In this document: one piece after another, positions 38,737-47,229 of the stretch
How the letters are laid out: each line of letters opens with the position of its first letter
Position numbering within the stretch: the stretch's first letter is position 1
Origin: Pseudomonas syringae
Lineage (GTDB): Bacteria; Pseudomonadota; Gammaproteobacteria; Pseudomonadales; Pseudomonadaceae
Assembly (NCBI RefSeq): GCF_021606685.1
Contig: NZ_WKCB01000045.1
Coordinates: 1-47,332 of the forward strand
DNA length: 47,332 nucleotides
Reading direction: 5' to 3'
Translations under genes and position numbers: made by a program
Notes under the pieces: model-generated
What the model saw: only the letters and a program-made list of their open reading frames with translations
Told to the model about the DNA's origin: nothing
Databases searched by the model: none

Positions 38737-40131
38737 ATGCACGATCCCCACAGCGAACGCATGAGTAGCGGCGAGACCCGAGCGGCAAGCGGTCTGGCCC
38801 TGGTGTTCGCCTTCCGTATGCTTGGCATGTTCATGGTGTTGCCGGTGCTGGCGACCTATGGGATGGATCTCGCAGGCGCGACCCCCGCATTGATCGGCCT
38901 GGCGATTGGCGCCTATGGCCTGACCCAGGCGATTTTTCAGATTCCGTTCGGGATCATTTCCGACCGCATTGGCCGTCGCCCGGTGATTTACCTGGGCTTG
39001 ATCGTGTTTGCCCTCGGCAGTGTGCTCGCGGCCCAGTCCGATTCCATCTGGGGCGTAATCGCCGGACGTATCCTGCAAGGCGCCGGTGCGATTTCTGCAG
39101 CGGTCATGGCGTTGTTGTCAGACCTGACCCGTGAACAACACCGCACCAAGGCCATGGCCATGATCGGCATGACCATCGGCCTGTCGTTTGCGGTGGCCAT
39201 GGTGGTCGGCCCCTTGCTGACCCGTGCGTTTGGCCTGCACGGCTTGTTCCTCGCCACAGGTGGCATGGCGTTGTTCGGAATCGTCATCGTGGCTTTTATG
39301 GTGCCGCGCTCCACCGGCACCTTGCAGCACCGCGAGTCCGGTGTCGCGCGCCAGGCCTTGTTGCCGACGCTCAAGCACCCGGACCTGCTGCGCCTGGATT
39401 TAGGTATCTTCGTGTTGCACGCGATGCTGATGTGCAGCTTCGTCGCGTTGCCCCTGGCACTGGTCGAAAAAGCCGGCCTGCCCAAGGAGCAGCACTGGTG
39501 GGTCTACCTTACCGCGCTGCTGGTTTCGTTTTTCGCGATGATCCCGTTCATCATCTACGGCGAGAAAAAACGCAAAATGAAACGAGTTTTGCTCGGCGCC
39601 GTCGCGACGCTGCTGCTCACTGAGCTATTCTTCTGGCAGTTCGGCGACAGCCTGCGGGCGCTGGTAATCGGCACGGTGGTGTTCTTTACCGCGTTCAATC
39701 TGCTGGAAGCTTCGTTGCCTTCGCTGATCAGTAAAGTTTCACCGGCCGGTGGCAAGGGCACGGCGATGGGGGTGTATTCCACCAGCCAGTTCCTGGGTTC
39801 TGCACTGGGCGGCATCATGGGTGGCTGGATGTTTCAGCACGGCGGTTTGTCGGTTGTGTTCCTCGGATGCGCAGGTCTGGCTGCCCTCTGGTTAGCCTTT
39901 GCTGTTACCATGCGCGAACCTCCCTATGTGACGAGCCTGCGTTTGCCGTTATCGCCAGAAGCGATCCGCGAAGCCGGTCTGGTTGAGCGCCTCAAGGCCG
40001 TTACCGGGGTTACAGATGCCGTGGTTATTGCTGAAGAAGCCGCCATCTACATCAAATTAGACACCGAATTATTGGATCGCGCGACGCTCGAGCAGCTGGT
40101 CAACCCAGTGCCGACAGCGCGCCCAGCCTAG
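38737..40131 (+). CDS. MFS transporter of the YajR type with C-terminal YAM-like domain
   Basis: This inner-membrane secondary transporter has unknown substrate. The 464 residues contain twelve predicted helices. The MFS motif A, GIISDRIGRRP, lies at about 72-82. The last 65 residues (about 398-464, LPLSPEAIREAG ... LEQLVNPVPTA) are soluble. They resemble the ferredoxin-like YAM domain of E. coli YajR, with a GVTDAVVIAEEAAIYIKLD strand pattern. The same gene stands before ssb in other pseudomonads. ssb starts 9 bases after the stop, so the two are probably co-transcribed. An efflux role is inference. Confidence 0.85.
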   Translation: MHDPHSERMSSGETRAASGLALVFAFRMLGMFMVLPVLATYGMDLAGATPALIGLAIGAYGLTQAIFQIPFGIISDRIGRRPVIYLGLIVFALGSVLAAQSDSIWGVIAGRILQGAGAISAAVMALLSDLTREQHRTKAMAMIGMTIGLSFAVAMVVGPLLTRAFGLHGLFLATGGMALFGIVIVAFMVPRSTGTLQHRESGVARQALLPTLKHPDLLRLDLGIFVLHAMLMCSFVALPLALVEKAGLPKEQHWWVYLTALLVSFFAMIPFIIYGEKKRKMKRVLLGAVATLLLTELFFWQFGDSLRALVIGTVVFFTAFNLLEASLPSLISKVSPAGGKGTAMGVYSTSQFLGSALGGIMGGWMFQHGGLSVVFLGCAGLAALWLAFAVTMREPPYVTSLRLPLSPEAIREAGLVERLKAVTGVTDAVVIAEEAAIYIKLDTELLDRATLEQLVNPVPTARPA

Positions 40132-40140
40132 GAGAACGTT

Positions 40141-40668
40141 ATGGCCCGTGGGGTTAACAAAGTCATATTGGTCGGTACATGCGGCCAGGATCCCGAAGTT
40201 CGCTACTTGCCTAACGGTAACGCCGTGACCAACCTGAGTCTGGCGACCAGCGAACAGTGGACCGACAAGCAGACCGGCCAGAAGGTCGAGAAAACCGAAT
40301 GGCACCGTGTGTCGATGTTCGGCAAGGTGGCAGAGATCGCCGGTGAGTACCTGCGCAAAGGTTCGCAGGTCTACATCGAAGGTAAACTGCAAACCCGCGA
40401 GTGGGAAAAAGACGGCATCAAGCGTTACACCACTGAAATCGTGGTCGACATGCAGGGCACCATGCAACTGTTGGGCGGCCGTCCACAGCAGGGTGACCAA
40501 CAAGGCGGGGGCAATAACTACCAGCAGTCCGCCCCGGCCCCACGCCAGCAGGCCCCGCGTCCGCAGCAGTCGGCACCGCAACAGTCGCGTCAGGCGCCAC
40601 CGCCACAGCAGGCCGCTGCGCAACCCGCTCCGGATTTCGACAGCTTTGATGACGATATTCCGTTCTAA
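40141..40668 (+). CDS. ssb: Single-stranded DNA-binding protein
   Basis: SSB coats single-stranded DNA during replication, recombination and repair. The 175 residues start ARGVNKVILVGTCGQDPEVRY, an OB fold of about 110 residues. They continue with a glutamine- and proline-rich linker (about 118-165) and end in the acidic DDDIPF tip that binds partner proteins. In E. coli ssb is divergent from uvrA; here the MFS gene has come between them. A terminator follows. Confidence 0.98.
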   Translation: MARGVNKVILVGTCGQDPEVRYLPNGNAVTNLSLATSEQWTDKQTGQKVEKTEWHRVSMFGKVAEIAGEYLRKGSQVYIEGKLQTREWEKDGIKRYTTEIVVDMQGTMQLLGGRPQQGDQQGGGNNYQQSAPAPRQQAPRPQQSAPQQSRQAPPPQQAAAQPAPDFDSFDDDIPF

Positions 40669-40737
40669 GGCGGACTAAAGTCCTTTATGTGAGTTAATCC
40701 ATAACGGACTCATCAGCTCCAGCTGTCACGCGAAAAG

Positions 40738-40774
40738 CCTCCACTGTCCGCAAAGGATACTGGAGGTTTTTTTT
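40738..40774 (+). terminator. Terminator of ssb
   Basis: CCTCCA (40738-40743) pairs with TGGAGG (40761-40766), with an inner TGTCC/GGATA helix and a short loop, followed by eight T residues. Confidence 0.9.
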
Positions 40775-40991
40775 GCCTGGGCAAAACGTGGTGGGTAAAA
40801 ACACATGAGGGGAGGAGGTACTGAGGCTGAATGAACTTGCCGCTTGGATGCGCTGTGCCAGCTTTAGCCCACGCAGCACGCGGTGGCCAAACGTGTCCGA
40901 TCAGCCTCTGCGCGTCGTGTGGCTCAAAGTGGCAGGCGAAATTGCTCGCACCTGACTTGTCGAAGAATCGAGCGGGGGCCAACCGCGAGCT
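40775..40991. other. Gene-free stretch between ssb terminator and oxidoreductase gene
   Basis: With the ssb terminator this is a 323-base gap without a supported gene. A leftward frame (89 codons, 40982-40713) is open, but its end is translated ssb terminator and it has no recognisable domain or ribosome site. No promoter, tRNA or repeat was recognised. Confidence 0.5.
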
Positions 40992-41993
40992 TCAGTCATG
41001 AAGCTTGATGACCACCTTGCCTTTGGCTCTTCCCTGTTCGACGTAGCGCAATGCTTCAGCGGTTGATTCGAAAGGGAAGGTTCGGTCGATCACGGGTTTG
41101 ATAACGCCGGACTCGACAAGCCGCGTGATTTTTCCCAATTGAGCGCCGTTCGCACGCATGAACACGAACGCATACTGGATACCCCGTTTGCGGGCTTCTC
41201 TGCGTATGCCGCGGCTTAAAAAGTGCATGACCCAACCCAGTCCCCAGAACAGCTTTTGCTCTTGTGCGAATGCGGCGGTCGGTGGCCCCGAGATCGAGAT
41301 GAGCTGGCCACCTGGCTTGAGAATGCCGAGTGATTTTTGCAGTTCGACAGGGCCCAGGCTGTTCAAGACGACGTCGTAGTCGTGCAACACGGTTTCAAAG
41401 TCTTGTTGCGTGTAGTCGATGACGACGTCCGCTCCCAGCGCCTTGACCCAATCCACGTTACGGGTGCTGGTCGTCGTCGCAACGAAAGCACCCAGATGTT
41501 TGGCAAGCTGGATGGCGATGCTGCCGACGCCGCCAGAGCCTGCGTGGATGAACACTTTCTGGCCCTTCTTCACACGTGCAGTTTCAACCAACACTTGCCA
41601 GGCAGTCAGCGCAACCAAGGGCAGGGAGGCCGCTTCTGCCATAGTGGTATTTTGGGGTTTCAGTGCGAGGGCGCTTTCCTCAACCGCAATCAGTTCGGCG
41701 AAGCCTCCAATGCGTGTCTGAGGCGGGCGAGCATAGACCTCGTCACCGGGTTTGAAGGTGCGCACGCCTGCCCCCACCCGAACCACGACGCCGGCCAGGT
41801 CGTTACCCATAATCAGTGGGAATGTGTAAGGCAGGATCAGTTTGAACTCACCTTTACTGATCTTCGCGTCCAGCAGGTTGACGCTGCTGGCATGCACCTT
41901 GACCAGAACGTCGTTGATTCCCACGTGCGGTTCCGGCACATCGCCAAGGCGTCCATGATTGTTGCCGTAACGGTCGATGAGGAAAGCTTTCAT
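40992..41993 (-). CDS. Zinc-free MDR-family NAD(P)-dependent oxidoreductase (quinone reductase type)
   Basis: The 333-residue protein belongs to the medium-chain dehydrogenase/reductase family. It has a GroES-like N-terminal domain (PLIMGNDLAGVVVRVGAGV) and a Rossmann domain whose nucleotide loop is AGSGGVG (about 151-157). The cysteine cluster and catalytic zinc ligands of alcohol dehydrogenases are missing, which points to quinone or enone reduction with NADPH. It lies 28 bases downstream of the SDR gene on the same strand, so both probably form one operon under the TetR regulator. The substrate is unknown. Confidence 0.85.
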   Translation of the reverse strand: MKAFLIDRYGNNHGRLGDVPEPHVGINDVLVKVHASSVNLLDAKISKGEFKLILPYTFPLIMGNDLAGVVVRVGAGVRTFKPGDEVYARPPQTRIGGFAELIAVEESALALKPQNTTMAEAASLPLVALTAWQVLVETARVKKGQKVFIHAGSGGVGSIAIQLAKHLGAFVATTTSTRNVDWVKALGADVVIDYTQQDFETVLHDYDVVLNSLGPVELQKSLGILKPGGQLISISGPPTAAFAQEQKLFWGLGWVMHFLSRGIRREARKRGIQYAFVFMRANGAQLGKITRLVESGVIKPVIDRTFPFESTAEALRYVEQGRAKGKVVIKLHD

Positions 41994-42021
41994 GATTCGG
42001 TTCTCATGTTACGCACGGCAA

Positions 42022-42810
42022 TTACGCCTTGGCTTGATAGCGCTCGGCGACGACGGATTGGCGAATTTCCGAAAGCAAACTTTGGCGGGCAGCCTGCAGA
42101 GCGTCCCAGCGGCTAGCGTCTTGCAGCGGTGGAATGGTCACGGGTTCGCGACGATCAAAACCGACCAGCGCAGCATCGACCAGGTCGCTCACGTCCATCA
42201 CTTCGCTCAAGGTGTTGATGTCGATGCCTGCACGCTCCCAGATTTCCGTGCGGGTGGCCGCAGGGAGAACCGCTTGCACGTAGACGCCTTTTGGCGAGAG
42301 TTCAAGGCTCAGACCCTGTGATAGAAACAGGACAAAAGCCTTGGTCGCGCCGTAGACGCTCATCCCGAATTCCGGCGCCAGCCCCACGACCGAACCTATG
42401 TTGATGATCGCGCCCTGACCGGCGTGTGCCAGGCGTGGAGCGATTGCGCTGGCGAGTCGCACCAGTGCAGTGGTATTGAGCGCGACCAGATTGGCAACGC
42501 TGTCGGTGGATTGCTCCACGAAGCTGCCGGATTGGGCAGCGCCCGCATTGTTCACCAGGATGCCGATACTGGCGTCTTCACGCAGGCGGCTTTCGACGGT
42601 GATCAAATCAGCGGTTTGAGTCAGGTCAGCCTGGATAACGTCAATGGAAACAGCGTGTTTCTCACGCAGTTGGGCGGCCAGTGCGTCCAGCCGGCTCTTG
42701 TCGCGGGCAACCAGCACCAAGTTGTGGCCACGCTGGGCAAAACGCTCGGCGTAGGTCGCGCCAATGCCTGTTGAGGCGCCGGTAATCAGTACGGTTTCTG
42801 GAGTGCTCAT
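42022..42810 (-). CDS. Short-chain dehydrogenase/reductase (SDR)
   Basis: This is a 262-residue classical SDR. The ATG ending at 42810 gives MSTPETVLITGASTGIG, with the TGASTGIG cofactor loop at 10-17. The further open frame to 42975 runs through the promoter region and is rejected. NNAG, the catalytic serine in NIGSVVGL and YGATK (Tyr and Lys) are present. RDKSRL after strand 2 suggests NADP preference. The substrate cannot be told. It heads a two-gene leftward operon with the oxidoreductase, divergent from the TetR gene. Confidence 0.87.
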   Translation of the reverse strand: MSTPETVLITGASTGIGATYAERFAQRGHNLVLVARDKSRLDALAAQLREKHAVSIDVIQADLTQTADLITVESRLREDASIGILVNNAGAAQSGSFVEQSTDSVANLVALNTTALVRLASAIAPRLAHAGQGAIINIGSVVGLAPEFGMSVYGATKAFVLFLSQGLSLELSPKGVYVQAVLPAATRTEIWERAGIDINTLSEVMDVSDLVDAALVGFDRREPVTIPPLQDASRWDALQAARQSLLSEIRQSVVAERYQAKA

Positions 42811-42876
42811 AAGTGGATGCTCTTGCAAGTGTGGGTGGCTAACTGAGCCCGGGTGGGCAGGACATACGGTGGCGGA

Positions 42877-42896
42877 ATTATGATGTCGGTCATAAT
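42877..42896. promoter_or_regulatory. Palindromic operator between SDR and TetR genes
   Basis: ATTATGA (42877-42883) and TCATAAT (42890-42896) are perfect inverted arms with a six-base centre, a typical size for a TetR-family site. It covers the -10 region expected for the leftward SDR promoter, whose TTGACA lies at 42908-42903 on the - strand, and is upstream of the TetR promoter. Confidence 0.68.
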
Positions 42897-42913
42897 CAAA
42901 GCTGTCAATGGTT

Positions 42914-42941
42914 TTGAGTATGCTCGACATCAGAGTATAGT
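42914..42941 (+). promoter_or_regulatory. Promoter of the TetR-family gene
   Basis: TTGAGT (42914-42919) and TATAGT (42936-42941) are 16 bases apart, predicting a start near 42948. The palindrome lies 18 bases upstream of the -35 box. Confidence 0.55.
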
Positions 42942-42974
42942 CAGGCCATTGTTCAAGCGGCATTGGAGGGCGCA

Positions 42975-43562
42975 ATGAAGATCACCAAAACGCAATCACT
43001 CGCCAACCGGGCTCATATTGTGGATACGGCTTCAGAGCTGTTTCGCGAGCGTGGTTATGATGGTGTAGGTGTTGCCGAGCTGATGGCGACTGCTGGTTTT
43101 ACCCAGGGAGGTTTCTACAAACACTTTGGCTCCAAGGCCGATTTGATGGCCGAAGCAGCCGAAAACAGCCTTTCAAAATCCCTCTCGAGTGCCTGCAATC
43201 TCGATGTACAGGGGTTTGTGAACCTGTACGTGTCCAGGGATCACAGAGACGGCAGGGGAGCAGGTTGCACCCTGGCAGCCCTGTGTGGCGACGCCGCCCG
43301 TCAGTCGGACGATTTGAAGGCGACCTTTGCCGGTGGCGTGGAAAACACGCTTGCTGCACTTGAGGCAAAGTACACGGCGGGCGCGGATGCGACGAAGCAA
43401 GAGGCTCGAGTGAAAATGATCAACCTGCTGGCGCATGCCGTTGGTGCAGTTATGCTGTCGCGAGCGTGCCCGGATGACTCGGCGCTGGCGGATGAAATAC
43501 TGCAAACGTGCCGTGCCGAGATAGTGGCCTCGCTGCCATCGAATCAAGAAAACAGTCTGTGA
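42975..43562 (+). CDS. TetR/AcrR-family transcriptional regulator
   Basis: The ATG at 42975 with a GGAGGG site gives 195 residues. The N-terminal helix-turn-helix lies at about 28-55 (GYDGVGVAELMATAGFTQGG, then FYKHFGSKADL). The C-terminal ligand domain has GCTLAALCGDAARQSDD and cysteines at several places. It is divergent from the SDR/oxidoreductase operon and probably represses it and itself through the palindrome at 42877-42896. The inducer is unknown; a reactive carbonyl or quinone would fit the enzymes but is a guess. Confidence 0.88.
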   Translation: MKITKTQSLANRAHIVDTASELFRERGYDGVGVAELMATAGFTQGGFYKHFGSKADLMAEAAENSLSKSLSSACNLDVQGFVNLYVSRDHRDGRGAGCTLAALCGDAARQSDDLKATFAGGVENTLAALEAKYTAGADATKQEARVKMINLLAHAVGAVMLSRACPDDSALADEILQTCRAEIVASLPSNQENSL

Positions 43563-43688
43563 ATCGCTGGCTGGACGCGAGGTGAGCGTGCCCAGGGCAG
43601 CAACGATGCTTTTGCACTGAGGGCGTGTCAGCACCCTGAAGCCCCCGACTCGGGGTAAAAGAAGCCTCTGAAAACAAGGAAAGCCGTG

Positions 43689-44450
43689 ATGACCTGGTCA
43701 GCCAAGCAGTACACGCTGTTCGAGCAGCAGCGTACCCGTCCCGTCCGCGACCTGGTCGCGGCCATTCCCGATAGCGATGTGCGTACCGCCGTCGACCTGG
43801 GTTGCGGCCCGGGCAACTCCACGCAAGTGTTGGCCGAGCGTTTCCCTCACGCGCAGGTCACTGGCCTGGACAGCTCTGACGACATGCTGGTCGACGCACG
43901 CAAACGCCTCCCGGCGCTCAGCTTCGAACTGGCGGACATCGGCGCCTGGAACCCGGCTCAGCGCTTCGATGTGATTCTGGCCAATGCCTCGCTGCAATGG
44001 CTGCCGGACCACGCCACGCTCTACCCGCACCTGGTCAACCAGCTGACACCCGGTGGCACGCTGGCGGTGCAAACCCCGGACAACCTCGACGAGCCTGCGC
44101 ACCGGCTGGCGCGTGAGGTGGCCGCAGACGGGCCATGGTCGGACAGGATCGGTGCGGTCAAACACAATGAGCGGCACACGGCGAGCTACTACTACGAGTT
44201 GCTCAGCCAGCACTGCAGTACCGTCGACGTGTGGCGCACCACCTACCAGCACCCGCTGGCCGATCATGCCGCGGTGGTGGAGTGGTTCAAGGCTTCGGCA
44301 TTGCGGCCGTTTCTTGCGCCGTTGACCGACGATGAAAAAGCCGCCTTCCTGCGCGACTATCAGACGCGAATTACCCAGGCTTACCCAGCCCTGCGTGATG
44401 GCACTGTTTTACTGCCGTTCCCGCGCCTGTTCATCATCGCCACGCGTTAG
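43689..44450 (+). CDS. tam: Trans-aconitate 2-methyltransferase
   Basis: Tam uses S-adenosylmethionine to esterify trans-aconitate, an inhibitor of aconitase that forms from cis-aconitate. The 253 residues start MTWSAKQYTLFEQQRTRPVRDL, the family start. SAM motif I is VDLGCGPGNST (about 36-46). NASLQWLPDH and the C-terminal LPFPRLFIIATR are also typical. I chose the ATG at 43689 over the GTG one codon before. It ends 16 bases before the convergent hydrolase gene; no terminator was recognised between them. Confidence 0.92.
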   Translation: MTWSAKQYTLFEQQRTRPVRDLVAAIPDSDVRTAVDLGCGPGNSTQVLAERFPHAQVTGLDSSDDMLVDARKRLPALSFELADIGAWNPAQRFDVILANASLQWLPDHATLYPHLVNQLTPGGTLAVQTPDNLDEPAHRLAREVAADGPWSDRIGAVKHNERHTASYYYELLSQHCSTVDVWRTTYQHPLADHAAVVEWFKASALRPFLAPLTDDEKAAFLRDYQTRITQAYPALRDGTVLLPFPRLFIIATR

Positions 44451-44466
44451 ACGCGCCAAGCGGTGG

Positions 44467-45030
44467 TCACACGGCCGCCGCTTGCGCCTGCAAGTAGTCA
44501 TCTGCCGACACCACACTGGCATACCCGAACGCCAATGCTGCCATGTACGCGCCATGCACCTGGGCGGCGGGGATCACCTGCCCATTGAATTCCAGATCCC
44601 GTGTGGCGCACGCGTCATGAATCACCGTGACGGTGTAGCCCAGGTCTGCTGCAGCCCGCACCACCGCATCCACGCACATATGGCTCATGCTGCCGACCAC
44701 CACCAGGTCGGTGATGCTGCGTTGTTCCAGCAAGGTGCGCAGGTTGGTTTCGCGAAACGCATTAACGAAGTGTTTGAGCACCACCGGCTCGTTGCCCACG
44801 TTCAGTGCTTTAGGGTGCAGGTGCGCACCCTCGGAGCCTGGGGTGAAGAACGGCGCGTCCTCGGAGGCAAACTCATGGCGCACATGAATCACGGCGTCCC
44901 CGGCCGCACGAAACGCCTGCAGCAACTGCGCGGCCTTGTCCGCCGCAGCGTCCACGCCGTCAAGCGGCCACTTGCCCTGAGGGAAGTAGTCGTTTTGGAT
45001 ATCAATGAGGATGAGCGCTTGCTTGGCCAT
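44467..45030 (-). CDS. Cysteine hydrolase of the isochorismatase superfamily
   Basis: The 187 residues have the isochorismatase-like fold and a complete triad by count: D10 (LILIDIQNDY), K86 (VVLKHFVNAF) and C119 (SMSHMCVDA). These enzymes act on isochorismate, nicotinamide, carbamoyl or similar amides. The N-terminal form QNDYFPQGKWPL is typical of uncharacterised stand-alone hydrolases rather than of siderophore enzymes. It faces tam tail to tail. The substrate is unknown. Confidence 0.87.
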   Translation of the reverse strand: MAKQALILIDIQNDYFPQGKWPLDGVDAAADKAAQLLQAFRAAGDAVIHVRHEFASEDAPFFTPGSEGAHLHPKALNVGNEPVVLKHFVNAFRETNLRTLLEQRSITDLVVVGSMSHMCVDAVVRAAADLGYTVTVIHDACATRDLEFNGQVIPAAQVHGAYMAALAFGYASVVSADDYLQAQAAAV

Positions 45031-45268
45031 GGGGGTCGCCTCGTGAAGGGTGATGAGGCCAGTATCTTAGCTGGCGCCGGGGCGCAGGTTCAGGGGAATC
45101 GTGCAGAACGCCGCGTGTTTGGACCTGCGTCGTGCAGAATCAAACAGGCCAACTGCCATCGTCTTTTGCGCAACTGATTGATTTCAAAGCTATCCCTCAT
45201 GAAAGCGCTTTGGCTTGATCCCTGCAACCGTCTTGCAACACACATGGCCCGATGGCCAAGGGGGACGC
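45031..45268. promoter_or_regulatory. Divergent intergenic region with a possible sigma-54 promoter
   Basis: This 238-base gap lies between the leftward hydrolase and the rightward DUF3182-type gene. TGGCTTGATCCCTGCA (45211-45226) has GG and GC exactly 10 bases apart, as in -24/-12 promoters, and is followed by a start-sized distance to the gene. The match to TGGCAC-N5-TTGC is incomplete, so this is only a candidate. No other signal was recognised. Confidence 0.3.
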
Positions 45269-46378
45269 ATGACCCCGAATCAACGCAAAAAACAGGTGGT
45301 CGCTCACTCCACGCGCGACGGCGCGCCAAAGCATGAGGTTGAAACCAATCTCGCCCTGGCGCGCTGGCTGGCGCAGATACTGGGGCTGAAATTCGGCGGC
45401 CATTATGACCCCGCTCGCCACGCCGGCCGCGATCTGTACTTACTCCCCACACAAACCCTGGTCGGCCCCGGCCAGGCTCGCGCGCTCAACATCAAAGGCC
45501 CCGAAGACCTCTGGGGCGGCTATGTCGACCACGACTTTATCTGCACCAAGGCGATCAGCCATGGCGTACTGGGCCCCGATGCAGTCACGCCGCAAGGTTG
45601 GTCGCCGGTATTCTGTGAGCGCGTGCGCGGGGTGGTGCTGGACGGCCTGAGCGTATTTGCCCTCGAGGATGCGCGGGAGGCCGCCACACGGTTGCTCTAC
45701 AGCGGGCCGATCCGCCTGAAACCGGTGCATGCCTGCGCCGGGCGTGGCCAGGAGGTAATCCGCAGCCTCGACGAATTCGATGCGCTGCTGGCGCGACCGG
45801 AGGCTGCGAAGCTCTTCAGCGAGGGCGTGGTGCTGGAGCAGGACCTGCAGGACGTCATCACCCACAGCGTGGGCCAAAGCTTCATCGGCGACCACGTGTT
45901 CAGCTATTGCGGTGAGCAGTACCTGACCCAGGACGGGCACGGTGAGGAGGTTTACGGTGGATCCGACCTGCTGGTAGTGCCCGGCTATTATGAAGACTTG
46001 CTCAAGCTCGACCTGCCTGACGACGTCCGCCTGGCGATCGAACAGGCCCAGGTATTTGACGCGGCCGCAGACGAAGCCTACCCCGGCTTCTATGCCTCGC
46101 GGCGCAACTACGACATCGCCCAGGGCCTGGGCAGCGACGGCCAACGCCGCAGTGGCGTGCTCGAACAATCCTGGCGCATGGGGGGAGCCAGCAGTGCGGA
46201 GGTCGCGGCGCTGCAGAGCTTTATCAACCACCCGGGCCTCACCGCCATTCATGTGTCCTCGGTGGAAACCTACCTGGACCAGGCGCTGCCGGCGGATGCC
46301 ATTGAGGTGTATCGCGGCCCGGCCGAAAACAGCGACTTTCTTCTCAAGTACGTGACGGTTAAATCTTATGACGGCTAG
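45269..46378 (+). CDS. DUF3182-type protein, ATP-grasp-like, function unknown
   Basis: The ATG at 45269 with a GGGGGA site gives 369 residues; the open frame from 45215 adds a non-conserved stretch. I recognise the family from memory as DUF3182, common in Pseudomonas and sometimes labelled biotin carboxylase. IRLKPVHACAGRGQEVI (about 149-164) looks like the nucleotide-binding strand and glycine loop of ATP-grasp ligases. EGVVLEQDLQDV and the later TAIHVSSVETYLD would fit such a fold. No substrate domain is known to me. Its last 11 bases overlap the next gene, so a joint function with the hydrolase is likely. Confidence 0.72.
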   Translation: MTPNQRKKQVVAHSTRDGAPKHEVETNLALARWLAQILGLKFGGHYDPARHAGRDLYLLPTQTLVGPGQARALNIKGPEDLWGGYVDHDFICTKAISHGVLGPDAVTPQGWSPVFCERVRGVVLDGLSVFALEDAREAATRLLYSGPIRLKPVHACAGRGQEVIRSLDEFDALLARPEAAKLFSEGVVLEQDLQDVITHSVGQSFIGDHVFSYCGEQYLTQDGHGEEVYGGSDLLVVPGYYEDLLKLDLPDDVRLAIEQAQVFDAAADEAYPGFYASRRNYDIAQGLGSDGQRRSGVLEQSWRMGGASSAEVAALQSFINHPGLTAIHVSSVETYLDQALPADAIEVYRGPAENSDFLLKYVTVKSYDG

Positions 46379-47123
46379 AAGCGAAAGCATTGCGATCGAT
46401 ATCGACGACGAACAGATGAGCGGGACGTTCCTGAGCCCTAAATCCAAAGTCCCCGGCGTGTTGTTCGTGCACGGCTGGGGCGGTAGCCAGGAGCGCGACC
46501 TGGAGCGCGCCAAGGGCATTGCCGGACTCGGCTGCGTATGCCTGACCTTCGACCTGCGCGGGCATGCCGGCACGGGTATTCCATTGTCGCGCGTTACTCG
46601 CGAAGACAACCTGCGCGACCTGCTGGCGGCCTACGACCGGCTGCTCTCCCATCCGGCCATCGACACCTCGGCGGTGGCAGTGGTGGGCACCAGCTACGGA
46701 GGTTACCTGGCGGCGATTCTCACCTCGTTGCGCCCGGTGCGCTGGCTGGCGCTGCGCGTGCCGGCGTTGTACCGCGACCAGGAATGGCTCAAGCCCAAGC
46801 GCGACCTGGACAAGGCCGATTTGCTGGATTACCGCAGTACGCTGGTGCATGCCGAAACCAATCGCGCCTTGCACGCGTGTTCGGCGTTTACCGGGGACGT
46901 GCTGATCGTCGAATCGGAAACCGATGACCACGTGCCCCACGCCACCATCATGAGTTACCGCGCGGCGTGCCAGCAGACCCATTCCCTGACGCACCGCATT
47001 ATCGACGGCGCCGACCACTCCTTGAGCGACCCGGTGTCCCAGCAGGCCTATACCTCGATCCTGGTGGACTGGATTACCGAAATGGTCGTGGGCGAGCGGT
47101 TGAGCATCATCCAGGCCCGATAA
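46368..47123 (+). CDS. Alpha/beta hydrolase (dienelactone hydrolase / prolyl peptidase-like)
   Basis: The 251 residues start inside the end of the DUF3182-type gene (11-base overlap). Strand and oxyanion motif VLFVHGWGGS (31-40) is followed by FDLRGHAGTG. The nucleophile S109 lies in GTSYG, the acid is D186 or D187 in VESETDDHVPH, and H217 lies in GADHSL. The triad appears complete and there is no signal peptide, so it should act in the cytoplasm. Esterase or amidase activity is likely; the substrate is unknown. It is co-translated with the ATP-grasp-like protein. Confidence 0.87.
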   Translation: MTARSESIAIDIDDEQMSGTFLSPKSKVPGVLFVHGWGGSQERDLERAKGIAGLGCVCLTFDLRGHAGTGIPLSRVTREDNLRDLLAAYDRLLSHPAIDTSAVAVVGTSYGGYLAAILTSLRPVRWLALRVPALYRDQEWLKPKRDLDKADLLDYRSTLVHAETNRALHACSAFTGDVLIVESETDDHVPHATIMSYRAACQQTHSLTHRIIDGADHSLSDPVSQQAYTSILVDWITEMVVGERLSIIQAR

Positions 47124-47180
47124 CCTTCAGCTGAACACTAAATCCGTGGACAACGGGCTTGTGTGCGAACCGGCCCTTTT

Positions 47181-47229
47181 GACGAGCGGGCTTCTGTGGC
47201 CAGCGGGCATGTGTGGCGAGCGGGCTTGC
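47181..47229. repeat. Degenerate short tandem repeats next to a REP element
   Basis: Three imperfect copies of a unit like GTGGCGAGCGGGCTTG stand in a row at 47181-47195, 47196-47212 and 47213-47229. The third is the head of the REP. The preceding 20 bases look like a further decayed copy. Confidence 0.6.

Noticed and set aside
40713..40982. An 89-codon leftward frame between ssb and the oxidoreductase gene
   Set aside because: Its C-terminal part is the translated ssb terminator, it lacks a domain and there is no clear ribosome site. Conservation as a protein could not be checked.
40992..46378. Defence island or mobile element in the accessory right part
   Set aside because: No integrase, transposase, nuclease, helicase or target-site duplication is present; the genes are metabolic or regulatory.
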